Of a stretch of DNA of 64,000 nucleotides, positions 1 through 8,876 are shown piece after piece. Numbering within the stretch: position 1 is the first letter of the stretch; each line of letters starts with the position of its first letter. Below the pieces are notes generated by a model. It saw nothing but the letters and a program-made list of their open reading frames with translations, was not told the DNA's origin and made no database searches. Source of the DNA: Sporosarcina sp. 6E9 (GTDB taxonomy: Bacteria; Bacillota; Bacilli; Bacillales_A; Planococcaceae); assembly GCF_017921835.1 (NCBI RefSeq), contig NZ_JAGEMN010000001.1:91874-155873 (forward strand), read 5' to 3'. The position numbers were made by a program, and so were the translations under genes.

Positions 1-2
1 TT

Positions 3-182
3 AGTAAATTCTACGGAAAAACAATTCTAGCTTTATCAGCAAGCATGGTATTTTGGTTGTTCAGCGACATACTACAAAACAATGTACTATTCGTTATTGG
101 TTTGATCTTATTTTTAGCTATTCTTATTTTTAGTTTAATATATTCTAACTTGGGCAATCGATTTAAAAAGGAATCAAGTTGA
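3..182 (+). CDS. C-terminal end of a membrane protein (partial)
   Basis: An open frame enters from the left edge and stops at TGA 180-182, giving the last 59 residues of a protein. The fragment has two hydrophobic stretches separated by a short polar turn (FSDILQNN) and ends in a basic tail (NRFKKESS), as expected for the final membrane helices of a multi-pass protein. It could be the end of an MFS-type transporter, but no family motif lies in the visible part, so the function is left open. Confidence 0.6.
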   Translation, partial: SKFYGKTILALSASMVFWLFSDILQNNVLFVIGLILFLAILIFSLIYSNLGNRFKKESS

Positions 183-623
183 GCAGTTACTATACGGATG
201 CGAGAAGCGTAGCGTTGAGTAAGGCTTGTATTTATGTTAATAAATTAGCTGATATCGATACCAATATTTGATAGGCTTTAATAAAATATACTATGGAAAC
301 ATATCAGAATCTTTATCCGAACGAATAAAAGGCGAGACTGTTGATTTTAGTTTAGCAGTTAAAAGATCATCAAACGATGGTCTTTTTTTTATTAGCTCTG
401 TTAATTCTTGTTGTTGATAATTGCACTTTTAGAACGAGTATTAGAGGGTATCCACATCAAAACAATAAAGTCACTATAAAAGACGTGATTCTTCAAGATA
501 CAGAAACATATGGTACACTAAGTTTAAGTAAATTCACAATATAGAATTATTTTTTATTCAACAAACGGGCAATTTAACAGAATAAAATTAAAAGAATTAT
601 TATAAAAAGTTGGGAGTGATTAT
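183..623. other. Intergenic region with decayed coding remnant
   Basis: About 440 bases without an intact gene. It holds a terminator-like hairpin near 361-391. At about 450-544 there is a short + strand frame reading KVTIKDVILQDTETYG and onward to TAG, with protein-like composition but no start or ribosome site, so it is probably the remnant of a lost gene. Nothing else was recognised. Confidence 0.4.
361..391 (+). terminator. Terminator-like hairpin
   Basis: AAAGATCATC pairs with GATGGTCTTT across a 4-base loop and is followed by a T run. It is a plausible intrinsic terminator for whatever was transcribed from the left. Confidence 0.6.
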
Positions 624-812
624 ATGAATAAATTAAACTGTGATTCCTGCGGTGGAGAGATTAAACCAGGAGAATTTATGGCGGTATTGGCGGAATATCC
701 CACAAAGGAATATGTTGGCAGGACAGATTCAATTATCAAAAAGTGGGTTAAAGAAACTGATGGAGTAATTTACTGTAGGGAATGTTTTGAAAGTAAATTT
801 GAGCCAAATTAA
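624..812 (+). CDS. Small zinc-ribbon protein
   Basis: 62-residue soluble protein with two Cys pairs, CDSCGG near residue 6 and YCREC near residue 51. This is the pattern of a small treble-clef or zinc-ribbon fold, so zinc binding is inferred. A good ribosome site (GGGAGTG) lies 7 bases before the ATG. It stands alone and is followed by a degenerate copy of the repeat found between the small genes further right, then by a strong terminator. This makes it look like an outlying member of the same class of small cassette genes. No named family recognised. Confidence 0.7.
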   Translation: MNKLNCDSCGGEIKPGEFMAVLAEYPTKEYVGRTDSIIKKWVKETDGVIYCRECFESKFEPN

Positions 813-819
813 GCTATCA

Positions 820-872
820 GCAATCGGGGGCGATTGTTGAGGAAAGCTCTGTTAATCCAAAATCAACAGGCC
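820..872 (+). repeat. Degenerate cassette-type repeat
   Basis: Starts CAATCGGGGGCGATTGTTG, 8 bases after the stop of the zinc-ribbon gene, and resembles the 5' core CAATCGGGTGCGATTGTTG of the 28-51 kb array. The 3' half reads CAACAGGCCCTCCATTT and merges with the terminator stem. Far from the main array, so possibly an independent insertion. Confidence 0.5.
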
Positions 873-900
873 CTCCATTTATTGGAGGATCTGTTTTTTA
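865..900 (+). terminator. Intrinsic terminator of the zinc-ribbon gene
   Basis: AACAG and CCTCC on the left arm pair with GGAGG and CTGTT on the right arm, followed by a T run. It is fused to the 3' end of the repeat-like element. Confidence 0.7.
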
Positions 901-1061
901 AAAATAAAACAACATTAAACTTTAACAGAGACTTTTTATTAATAAATCAATAAATTCACGAATACAGGATTAAACAGAATACATAAGTTAAAATGTAGTC
1001 CATACGTACCAAAACAAAAGTTTTAGTAACTAGAATTTTTGAGGGGCTATAGGAATGATCC

Positions 1062-1148
1062 AATTGGAAAGATGTAAAGTCCCGGTTTGCTGATATAATT
1101 GATAAATGTGCTGATACAGCAAAGATTGGTACGGATATATTTCTATAA
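1062..1148 (+). pseudogene. Possible short coding relic
   Basis: A + strand frame without start or ribosome site reads NWKDVKSRFADIIDKCADTA and on to a TAA. Its composition is protein-like and it may be the C-terminal relic of a decayed gene. The rest of the 900-1300 gap shows nothing beyond the leader of the next transporter gene. Weak call. Confidence 0.25.
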
Positions 1149-1300
1149 TGCACGGAAATAATGTCGTTTCATGCGGAAATACATACCGAATGCACCGATA
1201 TTATAAATTTCGCGATAGACGTTATTTGCTAGCAAAAGTTACAATTCCTTATTCTTAGTATATAATTAAATCAAAATATTTGTTGAAAGGATTACTTACG

Positions 1301-2899
1301 ATGAAAATTATTGATTGGCCTACTTTCATAGGCGCTTTAATATTATTACTGGCGGTGTCAATTCCGCTGATGCTATTTCCTGAAACCGGTGAAGTAGTTG
1401 TCAATATGGCAAATGAATTTATGACGGAAACATTCGGCGTCGTTTATTTATTTGTTGGTTTAGCAGCATTTGTATTTCTTATGTATGTTGCTTTTAGTAA
1501 AAATGGAAAAGTAAAGCTGGGCGATAGAGGAGAACGAAAAGAGTTCAATACATTTTCCTGGGCAGCAATGATGTTCTCGGCAGGAATAGGTTCGAGTATT
1601 CTCTATTGGGCGATGATCGAGTGGGCTTATTATTATCAAGCACCGCCATTCGGCCTTGCACCAGAATCCAATGAGGCAATATCATGGGCTACCGCCTATG
1701 GTATTTTCCACTGGGGACCCATAGCTTGGGCAATTTATACTTTACCGGCTCTTCCAATTGCTTATTTTTACTACGTTCGAAAAAAGCGCGTATTGAAAAT
1801 TAGTGAGGCGGTAAGACCCGTTCTCGGAAAACTCGTTGACACACCAATCGGCGTTATTATCGACGTTCTATTTATGTTCGGTTTAATGGGCGGGGCGGGC
1901 ACGACGCTGGCACTTGGGACACCGATGATTGCAGCCGGCGTTTCAGACATAACAGGCATTCCTGTTACCCTCGGTATGCAGGTTGTCATTATGATGCTTT
2001 GTACAGTTATTTTTGCAACGAGTTCTTATTTCGGCCTCAAAAAAGGAATTAAACTACTTAGTGACATCAATCTTTGGTTAGCGGTTTTTATTCTGGCATT
2101 TGTTTTTATAGTTGGACCGACATTATTCATTAGTAATACAGCGTTTACAAGTTTCGGTATTATCATTGATAATTTCTTTAAAATGGCGACATGGCTTGAG
2201 CCATTCGGGAATTTAGATGGGTTTGAAAAAACAAGTTTTCCTCAGAAATGGACTATTTTTTATTGGGCCTGGTGGGTAGTGTACGCACCATTCGTCGGTT
2301 TATTTGTTGCGCGCATATCCCGTGGTAGAACGATCCAGGAAATGATTCTCGGTACGATGATTTACGGAACTGTCGGGAGTATGTTGTTCTTTGGAATACT
2401 TGGCAACTTTGGACTTTATCTGCAATTGAGCGGTACTTTTGATGTAATTGGGTTCATGAATGAAGCAGGTGCGCCCGCGACAATCATTGCCATTTTTCAT
2501 CAGCTTCCAATCGCAAAAATTATTGTGCCCTTGTTCACGATCCTAGCAATTATTTTCCTTTCGACGACTTTCGATTCGGCGTCCTTTATTTTGGCAGCGG
2601 TTGTGCAGAAAGAAGTGGATTCAGATCCACTAAGATGGAATCGGTTATTCTGGGCATTCACGTTAACGCTGCTTCCGCTCGTGTTGATGTTTATTGGGGG
2701 ACTTGAGACGCTCCAAACAGCGAGTATCGTTGCAGGTTTTCCTGTTGTATTTATATTGTTTTTACTTGCTTGGTCATTTATGAAGGCTTCGAGTGAAGAT
2801 ATTTTAGCGTCAAAAGATTATGACTCCCCGATGATTCATATTAATCGTCGAGAAGAAAAGAACCGTAGGATAAAAAAGAAACGTGAAAATGAGAACTAA
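1301..2899 (+). CDS. BCCT-family betaine/carnitine/choline transporter
   Basis: Secondary transporter of the BCCT family (BetP, OpuD, CaiT), which imports quaternary ammonium osmolytes or nutrients across the cytoplasmic membrane. About 12 hydrophobic segments are visible. The family signature is clear: AGIGSSILYWAMIEW around residue 95 corresponds to the glycine-rich helix and substrate-binding aromatics, and WAWWVVYAPFVGLFVARIS is the highly conserved segment of the eighth helix. A basic C-terminal tail follows. I chose ATG 1301, 10 bases after GAAAGGA, over an in-frame TTG 21 bases upstream. It is monocistronic and ends in a bidirectional terminator. The substrate cannot be fixed from sequence. 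Confidence 0.9.
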   Translation: MKIIDWPTFIGALILLLAVSIPLMLFPETGEVVVNMANEFMTETFGVVYLFVGLAAFVFLMYVAFSKNGKVKLGDRGERKEFNTFSWAAMMFSAGIGSSILYWAMIEWAYYYQAPPFGLAPESNEAISWATAYGIFHWGPIAWAIYTLPALPIAYFYYVRKKRVLKISEAVRPVLGKLVDTPIGVIIDVLFMFGLMGGAGTTLALGTPMIAAGVSDITGIPVTLGMQVVIMMLCTVIFATSSYFGLKKGIKLLSDINLWLAVFILAFVFIVGPTLFISNTAFTSFGIIIDNFFKMATWLEPFGNLDGFEKTSFPQKWTIFYWAWWVVYAPFVGLFVARISRGRTIQEMILGTMIYGTVGSMLFFGILGNFGLYLQLSGTFDVIGFMNEAGAPATIIAIFHQLPIAKIIVPLFTILAIIFLSTTFDSASFILAAVVQKEVDSDPLRWNRLFWAFTLTLLPLVLMFIGGLETLQTASIVAGFPVVFILFLLAWSFMKASSEDILASKDYDSPMIHINRREEKNRRIKKKRENEN

Positions 2900-2916
2900 A
2901 AGAATAGAAATAAAAA

Positions 2917-2948
2917 ATTCAGCCACATAATAGTGGCTGAGTTTTTAT
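2917..2948. terminator. Bidirectional terminator
   Basis: TCAGCCAC pairs with GTGGCTGA over a 6-base loop, with T runs on both strands. It serves the BCCT gene and the convergent YvlD-like gene. Confidence 0.85.
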
Positions 2949-3313
2949 TTTATCTTCTTCTTCGCAGGATTAAGAAAGAGATTTAATATCGACATCAATA
3001 CCGCAATCAACAAAGCCGTGCCAAAACTCTCAATAATAAATCCATCGCCCATTATTTTATTGGTCAATAGAAGCATCAGCGCGTTCACAACAAATAAAAA
3101 CAACCCGAGCGTGACAATTGTCGCTGGTAGCGTAAACAATATTAAAATCGGTCGAACGAGCATATTGATAATCGCTAAGACGATACTTGCCAAAATTGCA
3201 GTGCCAATACTCTCGACTATAAAACTAGGAATCAACCACGAAAGAAATAGTAATACCAGTGCGTTAATCAAAATTCCTCCGAACCATTTCATAAAGAACA
3301 CAACCTTTGACAT
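2945..3313 (-). CDS. YvlD-like four-helix membrane protein (phage holin IV superfamily)
   Basis: Protein of about 120 residues with four hydrophobic helices. It has the pattern of the Mycobacterium-type phage holin family 4 domain (YvlD in B. subtilis), including the N-terminal GGILINALVLL helix, the central NMLVRPILILFTLPAT loop and the LNPAKKK tail. Such proteins are common single-copy membrane proteins in Firmicutes, sometimes linked to envelope stress. A true holin role is not implied. A shorter start at the internal MKWFGG is possible. Transcribed toward the BCCT gene, with the shared terminator at its end. Confidence 0.75.
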   Translation of the reverse strand: MSKVVFFMKWFGGILINALVLLFLSWLIPSFIVESIGTAILASIVLAIINMLVRPILILFTLPATIVTLGLFLFVVNALMLLLTNKIMGDGFIIESFGTALLIAVLMSILNLFLNPAKKKIK

Positions 3314-3355
3314 ATATATTGATATGAATAGTGTATCATTAAATATAACTGAAGT

Positions 3356-3712
3356 TTAATTCTTGTATTCATTCTTTGGTTTATTTTCCATCTGAGCATT
3401 ATCGATGGTCTCCAGTTTATCAAGTATTTTCTCCAATACATTATTAAACGTATCAACATCTATACTCATCCCGTTATTTTGAGATTGCTGTTTTTGTAAA
3501 TCATCAATCTGACTTTGAAGTTTTGCCATTGCCTGTTGTTGCTGTTGATCGGCAATATTGCTTTCCTCTATTGAAATTGCTCCTCCAATGACTTGTATTG
3601 TATCGCCAAGCGCTGATAGCACAGTGCCCCACAAAGCAATTTTCGGACCGATATCTTGGGAATTGCTATTGTTTTGAAATCCATGTCCATTAAATTGGTT
3701 ATTGAATTCCAA
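3356..3712 (-). CDS. Small Q/N-rich coiled-coil protein
   Basis: 118 residues with an N-terminal region rich in Asn and Gln, a mildly hydrophobic middle (IALWGTVLSALGDTIQVIGG) and a predicted coiled coil (QQQQQAMAKLQSQIDDLQKQ). The C-terminus is charged. The ribosome site on the minus strand reads AAAGGATGATG, about 7 bases before the ATG. I do not recognise the family. Similar small Bacillales proteins are annotated as hypothetical. It diverges from the sensor kinase gene, but nothing suggests a functional link. Confidence 0.6.
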   Translation of the reverse strand: MEFNNQFNGHGFQNNSNSQDIGPKIALWGTVLSALGDTIQVIGGAISIEESNIADQQQQQAMAKLQSQIDDLQKQQSQNNGMSIDVDTFNNVLEKILDKLETIDNAQMENKPKNEYKN

Positions 3713-3814
3713 ATCATCATCCTTTTACTGTATAATTCTTTATTAAGTAGTATATGCAAGTTCAAAATTTATGAAACTTTTATCAGACATTGTTGAATAG
3801 AGGCCAAATGTAAA

Positions 3815-5413
3815 TTGTTTACTAAAAGTAAAATTCGACTCCAAACAAAATTAACGATATTAGTCTGTACAGTAGTCCTCGTTTCATTATCAGTAACAGC
3901 CTATTTGATTGGCAGCAAAGCCGTTGAAAATTCAAGGGCTTTTCACGAAAATAAAGTAATGGATATCGCGACCACTATCAGTCATACAAAGCTGATCAAA
4001 GACGGGTTAACCGGAGACGGACCCGTGGAAGCTATTCAATCTTTCACAAGCGAAGTTCAAAAAAGTACAAGTGTGCAGTATATCGTCGTGTTAAACAAGG
4101 ATCATATTCGCCAGTCGCACCCAGTAGAAGAACGAATTGGTGAATATTTTGTCGGGGGCGACGAGGACCTTGCGTACGAAGGGGAAAGCTACACATCTTT
4201 AGCCCAAGGGACGCTCGGTGAATCATTAAGGGCTTTTGTGCCGATATATGCTGAAAATGAGATAGTCGGTGTCGTCTCCGTAGGTATTTTGTCGAAAAAC
4301 ATACAAGCCGCCGTATTTCAAAGCCTACGCACAAGTTACATAGGCATTGGCTTTGGATTACTTATCGGCATCATTGGGGCCTTTCTTTTAGCAAGACAAG
4401 TTAAGAAAACCCTATACGGTTTGGAACCGGAGGAAATCGCTAAACTTCTTGGCGAACGCGATGCGATGCTGGAATCCGTCAAAGAAGGAATTATTGCAAT
4501 CAACGATAAAGGCGAAATCATTGTGGCCAATCAAGCCGCAAGTCAACTATTTCACCAAGCGGGTCTACTGGAAAACCCAATCGGCAAAACAGCCGATGCC
4601 TATTTACCGGGCTCACGTTTACAACAAGTCCTAATCTCCGGAGAACCAGCCTTCAACCAAGAACAACAACTGAATGGCATCGATATCGTCGTCAACCGAG
4701 TCCCGGTCATTTTAAACGGTGAAATCGTGGGCGCACTCGCGACATTTAGAGATAAAACCGAACTAACTTCTTTAGTAGAACAACTATCGGGTGCGAAAGC
4801 TTTTGCGGAAACCCTAAGAACGCAAACACATGAATTTATGAATAAACTACACGTCATCACAGCGATGGTGCACACAAAATCGTATGACGAGCTAAAAGAA
4901 TACACCACCTATTTATCAGATGCTTATCAAAAAGAAGTGGGCGCAGTTTCTCGACTCATCAAGGATCCCGTCATATCGGGCTATTTGGTTAATAAGTTAA
5001 GCAAAGCACGTGAAACCGGCATTCATGTCGAACTAGCAGGGGACAACCCACTCCCCGGATTGAAGAAGATTGAGCATATGGACAAAATCATTACAATTCT
5101 AGGCAACCTGTTCGATAATGCGAGCGAAGCCGTACGAGATCAAGAGAACGGTCAAATTGAAATTGCTATAAATTATAAGAACAAGCACTTCTATTTTGAT
5201 ATACATGATAACGGTCCGGGTATTGGCGAAGCGGATTTTGAACAAACTTCGCAGATTGGCTTATCGACAAAAGGTGAAAATCGTGGGTACGGTCTTTATT
5301 TGGTCAATAAAGCCCTCACTGAACTGGGCGGCAAGCTAGATATTTCTTCGGAGAAAGGAGCGGGTACTCGATTTCATGTGAAGATTCCTTATGAGGGGGA
5401 TACGAATGATTAA
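3815..5413 (+). CDS. CitA/DcuS-type sensor histidine kinase
   Basis: Membrane sensor of a carboxylate two-component system. Order of parts: TM helix at about residues 11-34, an extracytoplasmic PAS-like sensor to about 170, TM2 at about 174-194, a cytoplasmic PAS domain around 213-315, then the DHp/ATPase core. The phosphoacceptor is His339 in TQTHEFMNKLH, typical of the CitA/DcuS/MalK family. The N box is NLFDNASEA at 431-439, the G1 box DNGPGI at 465-470, and the G2 box RGYGLYLV follows. Starts at TTG 3815. It overlaps the response regulator gene by 8 bases. With the DASS transporter two genes on, it most likely senses a di- or tricarboxylate, though the ligand is inferred. Confidence 0.9.
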   Translation: MFTKSKIRLQTKLTILVCTVVLVSLSVTAYLIGSKAVENSRAFHENKVMDIATTISHTKLIKDGLTGDGPVEAIQSFTSEVQKSTSVQYIVVLNKDHIRQSHPVEERIGEYFVGGDEDLAYEGESYTSLAQGTLGESLRAFVPIYAENEIVGVVSVGILSKNIQAAVFQSLRTSYIGIGFGLLIGIIGAFLLARQVKKTLYGLEPEEIAKLLGERDAMLESVKEGIIAINDKGEIIVANQAASQLFHQAGLLENPIGKTADAYLPGSRLQQVLISGEPAFNQEQQLNGIDIVVNRVPVILNGEIVGALATFRDKTELTSLVEQLSGAKAFAETLRTQTHEFMNKLHVITAMVHTKSYDELKEYTTYLSDAYQKEVGAVSRLIKDPVISGYLVNKLSKARETGIHVELAGDNPLPGLKKIEHMDKIITILGNLFDNASEAVRDQENGQIEIAINYKNKHFYFDIHDNGPGIGEADFEQTSQIGLSTKGENRGYGLYLVNKALTELGGKLDISSEKGAGTRFHVKIPYEGDTND

Positions 5414-6122
5414 CGTATTAATTATTGAAGACGATCCAATGGTTGCAAAATTCAATGGGATTTATCTGGAAAGCATCCCGGGGTTTACCCTTGCTGGAAT
5501 CGCTGAAACTGCCGAAGCAGGATGGACATTTTACCAATCAAATAAAGTCGATCTCATCTTACTTGACGTACATATGGGGAAAAAAACTGGCCTTGAACTG
5601 CTACGCGATTTTCGAAAAGCGGATGACCCAGTGGATGTCATCATCATTTCGGCGGCAAACGATAAACAATCCGTCCAAACAGCGCTCCGTTACGGGGCGG
5701 TTGATTATCTCATAAAGCCTTTTACCTTCGAACGATTCCAAGAAGCGCTTCTCCAATATGAACAGAAGCATCAGGTGATGAAAGATACGGAACACGTAAG
5801 TCAAGAAGCAATCGATACATTTTTGCTTCGATCAGAAAAATCGCAAGCGACTGTTCTCGATCTTCCTAAAGGGCTCACGGTTCGAACCTTTACAACGATT
5901 GTCCGGCAAATGATGAAGCGTCCAAAAGGTGCATTTTCGGCCGCTGATTTGGCGAAGGAAACGGGGATTTCACGCGTCTCCGTTCGAAAATATTTAAATC
6001 ATTTAGTGGAAACTGACATGTTAACCGTCGACATCGTGTATCAAGAAACGGGTCGTCCATTAAATCGCTTCATTGTAAAACCTGAAAAAATCGATATTCT
6101 CGAAGCATTAATCCGCGAATAA
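5406..6122 (+). CDS. CitB/DctR-type response regulator
   Basis: 238-residue regulator with an N-terminal receiver domain and a C-terminal helix-turn-helix of the CitB/MalR/DctR class. The phosphorylated Asp is D54 in LILLDVHMG, the acidic pocket is EDD at 8-10, and the conserved Lys is in YLIKPF. The HTH reads SAADLAKETGISRVSVRKYL. I chose ATG 5406 behind ATGAGGGGGAT rather than the in-frame ATG at 5391, because the later start has better spacing and gives the usual MINVLIIEDD beginning. It is translationally coupled to the kinase and probably activates the downstream carboxylate transporter. Confidence 0.9.
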   Translation: MINVLIIEDDPMVAKFNGIYLESIPGFTLAGIAETAEAGWTFYQSNKVDLILLDVHMGKKTGLELLRDFRKADDPVDVIIISAANDKQSVQTALRYGAVDYLIKPFTFERFQEALLQYEQKHQVMKDTEHVSQEAIDTFLLRSEKSQATVLDLPKGLTVRTFTTIVRQMMKRPKGAFSAADLAKETGISRVSVRKYLNHLVETDMLTVDIVYQETGRPLNRFIVKPEKIDILEALIRE

Positions 6123-6125
6123 CCA

Positions 6126-6168
6126 AAAAGAAAGTCACAATTTGTTCAATTGTGGCTTTCTTTTTTTA
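6126..6168 (+). terminator. Terminator after the two-component operon
   Basis: A near-perfect stem, AAAGAAAGTCACAATT with AATTGTGGCTTTCTTT, has a short loop and is followed by a T run. Confidence 0.85.
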
Positions 6169-6193
6169 GTTACAAAAGTCTTTGCTTAGTTAC
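6166..6193 (+). promoter_or_regulatory. Direct repeats TTAGTTAC, candidate response-regulator sites
   Basis: TTAGTTAC occurs at 6166-6173 and again at 6186-6193, 20 bases (about two helical turns) apart, upstream of the DASS transporter gene. Spacing and position suit tandem binding of the CitB-type regulator encoded just before. Inference only; the first copy overlaps the terminator tail. Confidence 0.35.
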
Positions 6194-6240
6194 GTAATGT
6201 ATATTTACGATAAATTTGCCTATATAGTTAGCTTTCAAAT

Positions 6241-6254
6241 AGTAAGCGTTTACA
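6241..6254 (+). promoter_or_regulatory. Candidate CcpA cre site
   Basis: AGTAAGCGTTTACA differs from the cre consensus TGWAARCGYTWWCA at the first base. It lies directly before the ribosome site (GGGAGGG) of the transporter gene, a position where CcpA would block transcription when a preferred sugar is present. Confidence 0.5.
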
Positions 6255-6270
6255 TTGGGAGGGATTATTC

Positions 6271-7941
6271 TTGAAAGCAATGGTATCTACTGTCTGGCAA
6301 GGACTTTGGCGTTCGCATGACCAGACCAAAAATCTACTAAACTTTTTTTCGTATAAGAAGGATATAGAAAAAGCAAAGAATAAAAATGAACAATCGAAAC
6401 AAGCAACAAATACCGGGGGACCTTTACAGGAGCCGGATAATGAATACAATAAAAAATCCTATACAACGGCACAAATTGTAGGTTTGATACTTGGCCCCTT
6501 ATTATTCATTTTAACGCTGTTATTCTTTTCGCCTGAAGGATTGTCTCCAGAAGCGAGAGCAGTTCTGGCTGTAACATTATGGATTGCAACATGGTGGATT
6601 ACGGAAGCGATTCCGATTCCAGTCACTTCGCTACTACCGATATTCTTATTGCCGGTAACGGGCGCGTTAGATAGCGGAACCGTAACAGCTGCATACGGTA
6701 ATGACATTATTTATCTATTCTTAGGTGGGTTCTTTATTGCGCTAGCGATGGAAAAATGGAATCTCCATAAGAGAATGGCATTGGCGATCATCGCATTCAT
6801 CGGGACGAGCACGCAACGAATCTTACTTGGATTTATGGTAGCCACAGCGTTTCTATCGATGTGGGTGTCTAACACCGCTGCAGTTATGATGATGATCCCA
6901 ATGGGGTTAGCCATCACTGCACAAGTCGCATCCGCTTTAAAAGGGCGACCCGAGGAAAAAGAATTACCGAAGTTTGAGAAAGCGTTAATCTTTGGAATTG
7001 GCTATGCGGGAACAATCGGTGGACTCGGTACGCTTATCGGTACGCCGCCGAATATCATTCTTGCCGCACAAGTGAAAGAATTATTCGGTGTAGAGATTTC
7101 ATTTGCAGGTTGGATGCTCATTGCAGTTCCAATTGTCGTGATACTCACGATTACAACTTGGATCTACTTGGGAAGATTTGCTTTTAAAATGAGTATTAAA
7201 GGCCTTCCTGGTGGAAAAGAAGTGATTCAAGATGAACGTAAAGCACTTGGAAAAATGATTTTTGAAGAAAAAGTAGTTGCCGCTGTATTTGTTTTTGCAG
7301 CTTTCATGTGGATTACAAGAGAATTTCTTTGGTTGGGAATCGTACCTGATTTAAAAGATGGCATGATTGCTGTGTTGGCAACGGGTCTTTTATTTGCAAT
7401 CCCGACATCTAAAAAGTATGGCGCGCGCATTCTTGAATGGAAAGATTCCAAGGAAATCCCGTGGGGCATTCTACTCCTATTCGGAGGCGGTCTTGCAATC
7501 GCTGCCGGCTTCCGTCAAACAGGTCTGTCTGAATGGATTGGTGCGCAACTCACTGTATTAGATGGTTTTAACATTATTATCATCATCACACTTTCAACGT
7601 TACTCGTTCTTGGATTAACGGAGATTACATCAAATACGGCAACTGCGACGATGATTCTTCCAGTATTGGCATCACTAGCGCTAGCCCTGCAAATCCACCC
7701 GTTCGCATTGATGGTACCAGCGGCAATGGCTGCAAACTGCGCGTTCATGTTGCCAGTAGGAACTCCACCAAACGCAATCATCTTTGGAACCGGGAAATTA
7801 AGAATCGTTGAAATGGTTCGCGTCGGTTTCTTGGTCAACTTATTCGCCCTGTTTTTAATCGTATTGGTTATTTACTTCCTAATGCCAATTGCGTGGGGAC
7901 TTGATTTGCATAATGTACCTGCTGAATTTTTCGGTAAATAA
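6271..7941 (+). CDS. DASS/SLC13-family sodium:carboxylate symporter
   Basis: 556-residue transporter of the divalent anion:sodium symporter family. After an unusually long hydrophilic N-terminus (about 65 residues) it has about 11-12 membrane helices. Family marks are TEAIPIPVTSLLPI, SNTAAVMMMIPMG and, in the repeat half, TSNTATATMILPVLASL. These two SNT motifs form the Na+/carboxylate sites in VcINDY. GTIGGLGTLIGTPPN and LPVGTPPNAIIFGTG are the paired loops. Starts at TTG 6271 behind GGGAGGG. Substrate is probably succinate, malate or citrate. The gene follows its likely two-component regulator and a cre-like site. Confidence 0.9.
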   Translation: MKAMVSTVWQGLWRSHDQTKNLLNFFSYKKDIEKAKNKNEQSKQATNTGGPLQEPDNEYNKKSYTTAQIVGLILGPLLFILTLLFFSPEGLSPEARAVLAVTLWIATWWITEAIPIPVTSLLPIFLLPVTGALDSGTVTAAYGNDIIYLFLGGFFIALAMEKWNLHKRMALAIIAFIGTSTQRILLGFMVATAFLSMWVSNTAAVMMMIPMGLAITAQVASALKGRPEEKELPKFEKALIFGIGYAGTIGGLGTLIGTPPNIILAAQVKELFGVEISFAGWMLIAVPIVVILTITTWIYLGRFAFKMSIKGLPGGKEVIQDERKALGKMIFEEKVVAAVFVFAAFMWITREFLWLGIVPDLKDGMIAVLATGLLFAIPTSKKYGARILEWKDSKEIPWGILLLFGGGLAIAAGFRQTGLSEWIGAQLTVLDGFNIIIIITLSTLLVLGLTEITSNTATATMILPVLASLALALQIHPFALMVPAAMAANCAFMLPVGTPPNAIIFGTGKLRIVEMVRVGFLVNLFALFLIVLVIYFLMPIAWGLDLHNVPAEFFGK

Positions 7942-7947
7942 AATAGA

Positions 7948-7986
7948 GTGCCTGACACCTACGCAACGTGGGTGCCAGGCATTTTT
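7948..7986 (+). terminator. Terminator of the DASS transporter
   Basis: GTGCCTGACACC pairs with GGGTGCCAGGCA, with a T-rich tail. Confidence 0.8.
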
Positions 7987-8100
7987 AATTTTGAATGAAC
8001 ATATCATAAAGGGGGAGAATCATAAGGGATTGTATAGCTACGTTGAATAGTTATCGGGTGGTAGAGTGAAGTAACGGACTTGTAGACAACTATGTTCTAG

Positions 8101-8130
8101 ACGTTTCCCGGTTATGGGAAGCGTTTTTTT
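8101..8130 (+). terminator. Hairpin with T run in the 7.9-8.26 kb gap
   Basis: ACGTTTCCC pairs with GGGAAGCGT, followed by eight T. No gene is seen between the previous terminator and this one. The gap otherwise appears empty, possibly holding a lost short transcript. Confidence 0.55.
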
Positions 8131-8258
8131 TGTTGTTGGAGGTTTCCCATTTTGAGTGTCGTGCCGGGTTATTCCCATCCAATAATATTTAAAGACTATT
8201 CAGACTACAGGATTGTTTTGTAAGAACATTTGTTTTATAATAGACGTAAAGAATTGAG

Positions 8259-8807
8259 ATGAGGCCGTGGTTTTATTGTAGAGTTGACGAGCCCATATGT
8301 CGAACCAATAAAGCGATTCAAATCGTTATCACCAATTTCAACTTGCTTGAAAAACCACATTACCACAGCATGTTTCAATTAATTGACCCTGAGAATGGCG
8401 CTCTATTTTCATCTCATATGGAAATACATGTGCTTGAATTATCAAAAGTGAAGGGATTAAAACTTAAAAACGCGACCAAACTTGAACAATGGTTAATTTT
8501 TATGAAGGGCGATAAAGAAACAAAGGAGGCGTTAGCGATGGAAAGTTTAACCATTAGAGATGCATTTAGTGAGATCCAACGTTTAAGCGATGATACGGAA
8601 ATGCGTAAAGCAGCCATCGCACGTGAAATTCATTTGAAAGATCAAATTCAAAGGGAACTAGATGCAAAAGAAGAAGGCAAAGAAGAAAATATAACAAAAG
8701 TAATCTTAAGTATGCATCGAAAACAATACCCGATTGAGGAAATCGCGGACGTGTTAAATATGCCGGTAGAAAATGTTGTAAGTATCATAAAATCAACTAT
8801 TCAATAG
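8259..8807 (+). pseudogene. N-truncated Rpn/PDDEXK-family nuclease
   Basis: The frame encodes the C-terminal two thirds of a recombination-promoting nuclease (Rpn, COG5464, often annotated as PD-(D/E)XK transposase). Recognisable parts are the LTNFNLLEKPHYHSMFQL-like segment, the HVLELSK strand, the KGDKETKEALAMES helix and the C-terminal tail IEEIADVLNMPVENVVSIIK. The N-terminal part carrying the PD-(D/E)XK catalytic residues is absent. The first residues before about 20 do not look like the family, and no good ribosome site precedes them. Probably a decayed mobile-type gene with no activity. Followed by a terminator. Confidence 0.65.
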
Positions 8808-8876
8808 TTGGAACAGTACTGGGTTACAGATCACAATATAAGCCTACGAATCATCCCCAATAAGCCATTCAAATAC

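Noticed and set aside
956..1153. 65-codon minus-strand frame
   Set aside because: No ribosome site, no protein-like pattern, and it lies in the leader of the BCCT gene.
2945..3313. Prophage holin
   Set aside because: The YvlD-like family is widespread as a chromosomal gene and no other phage genes are nearby.
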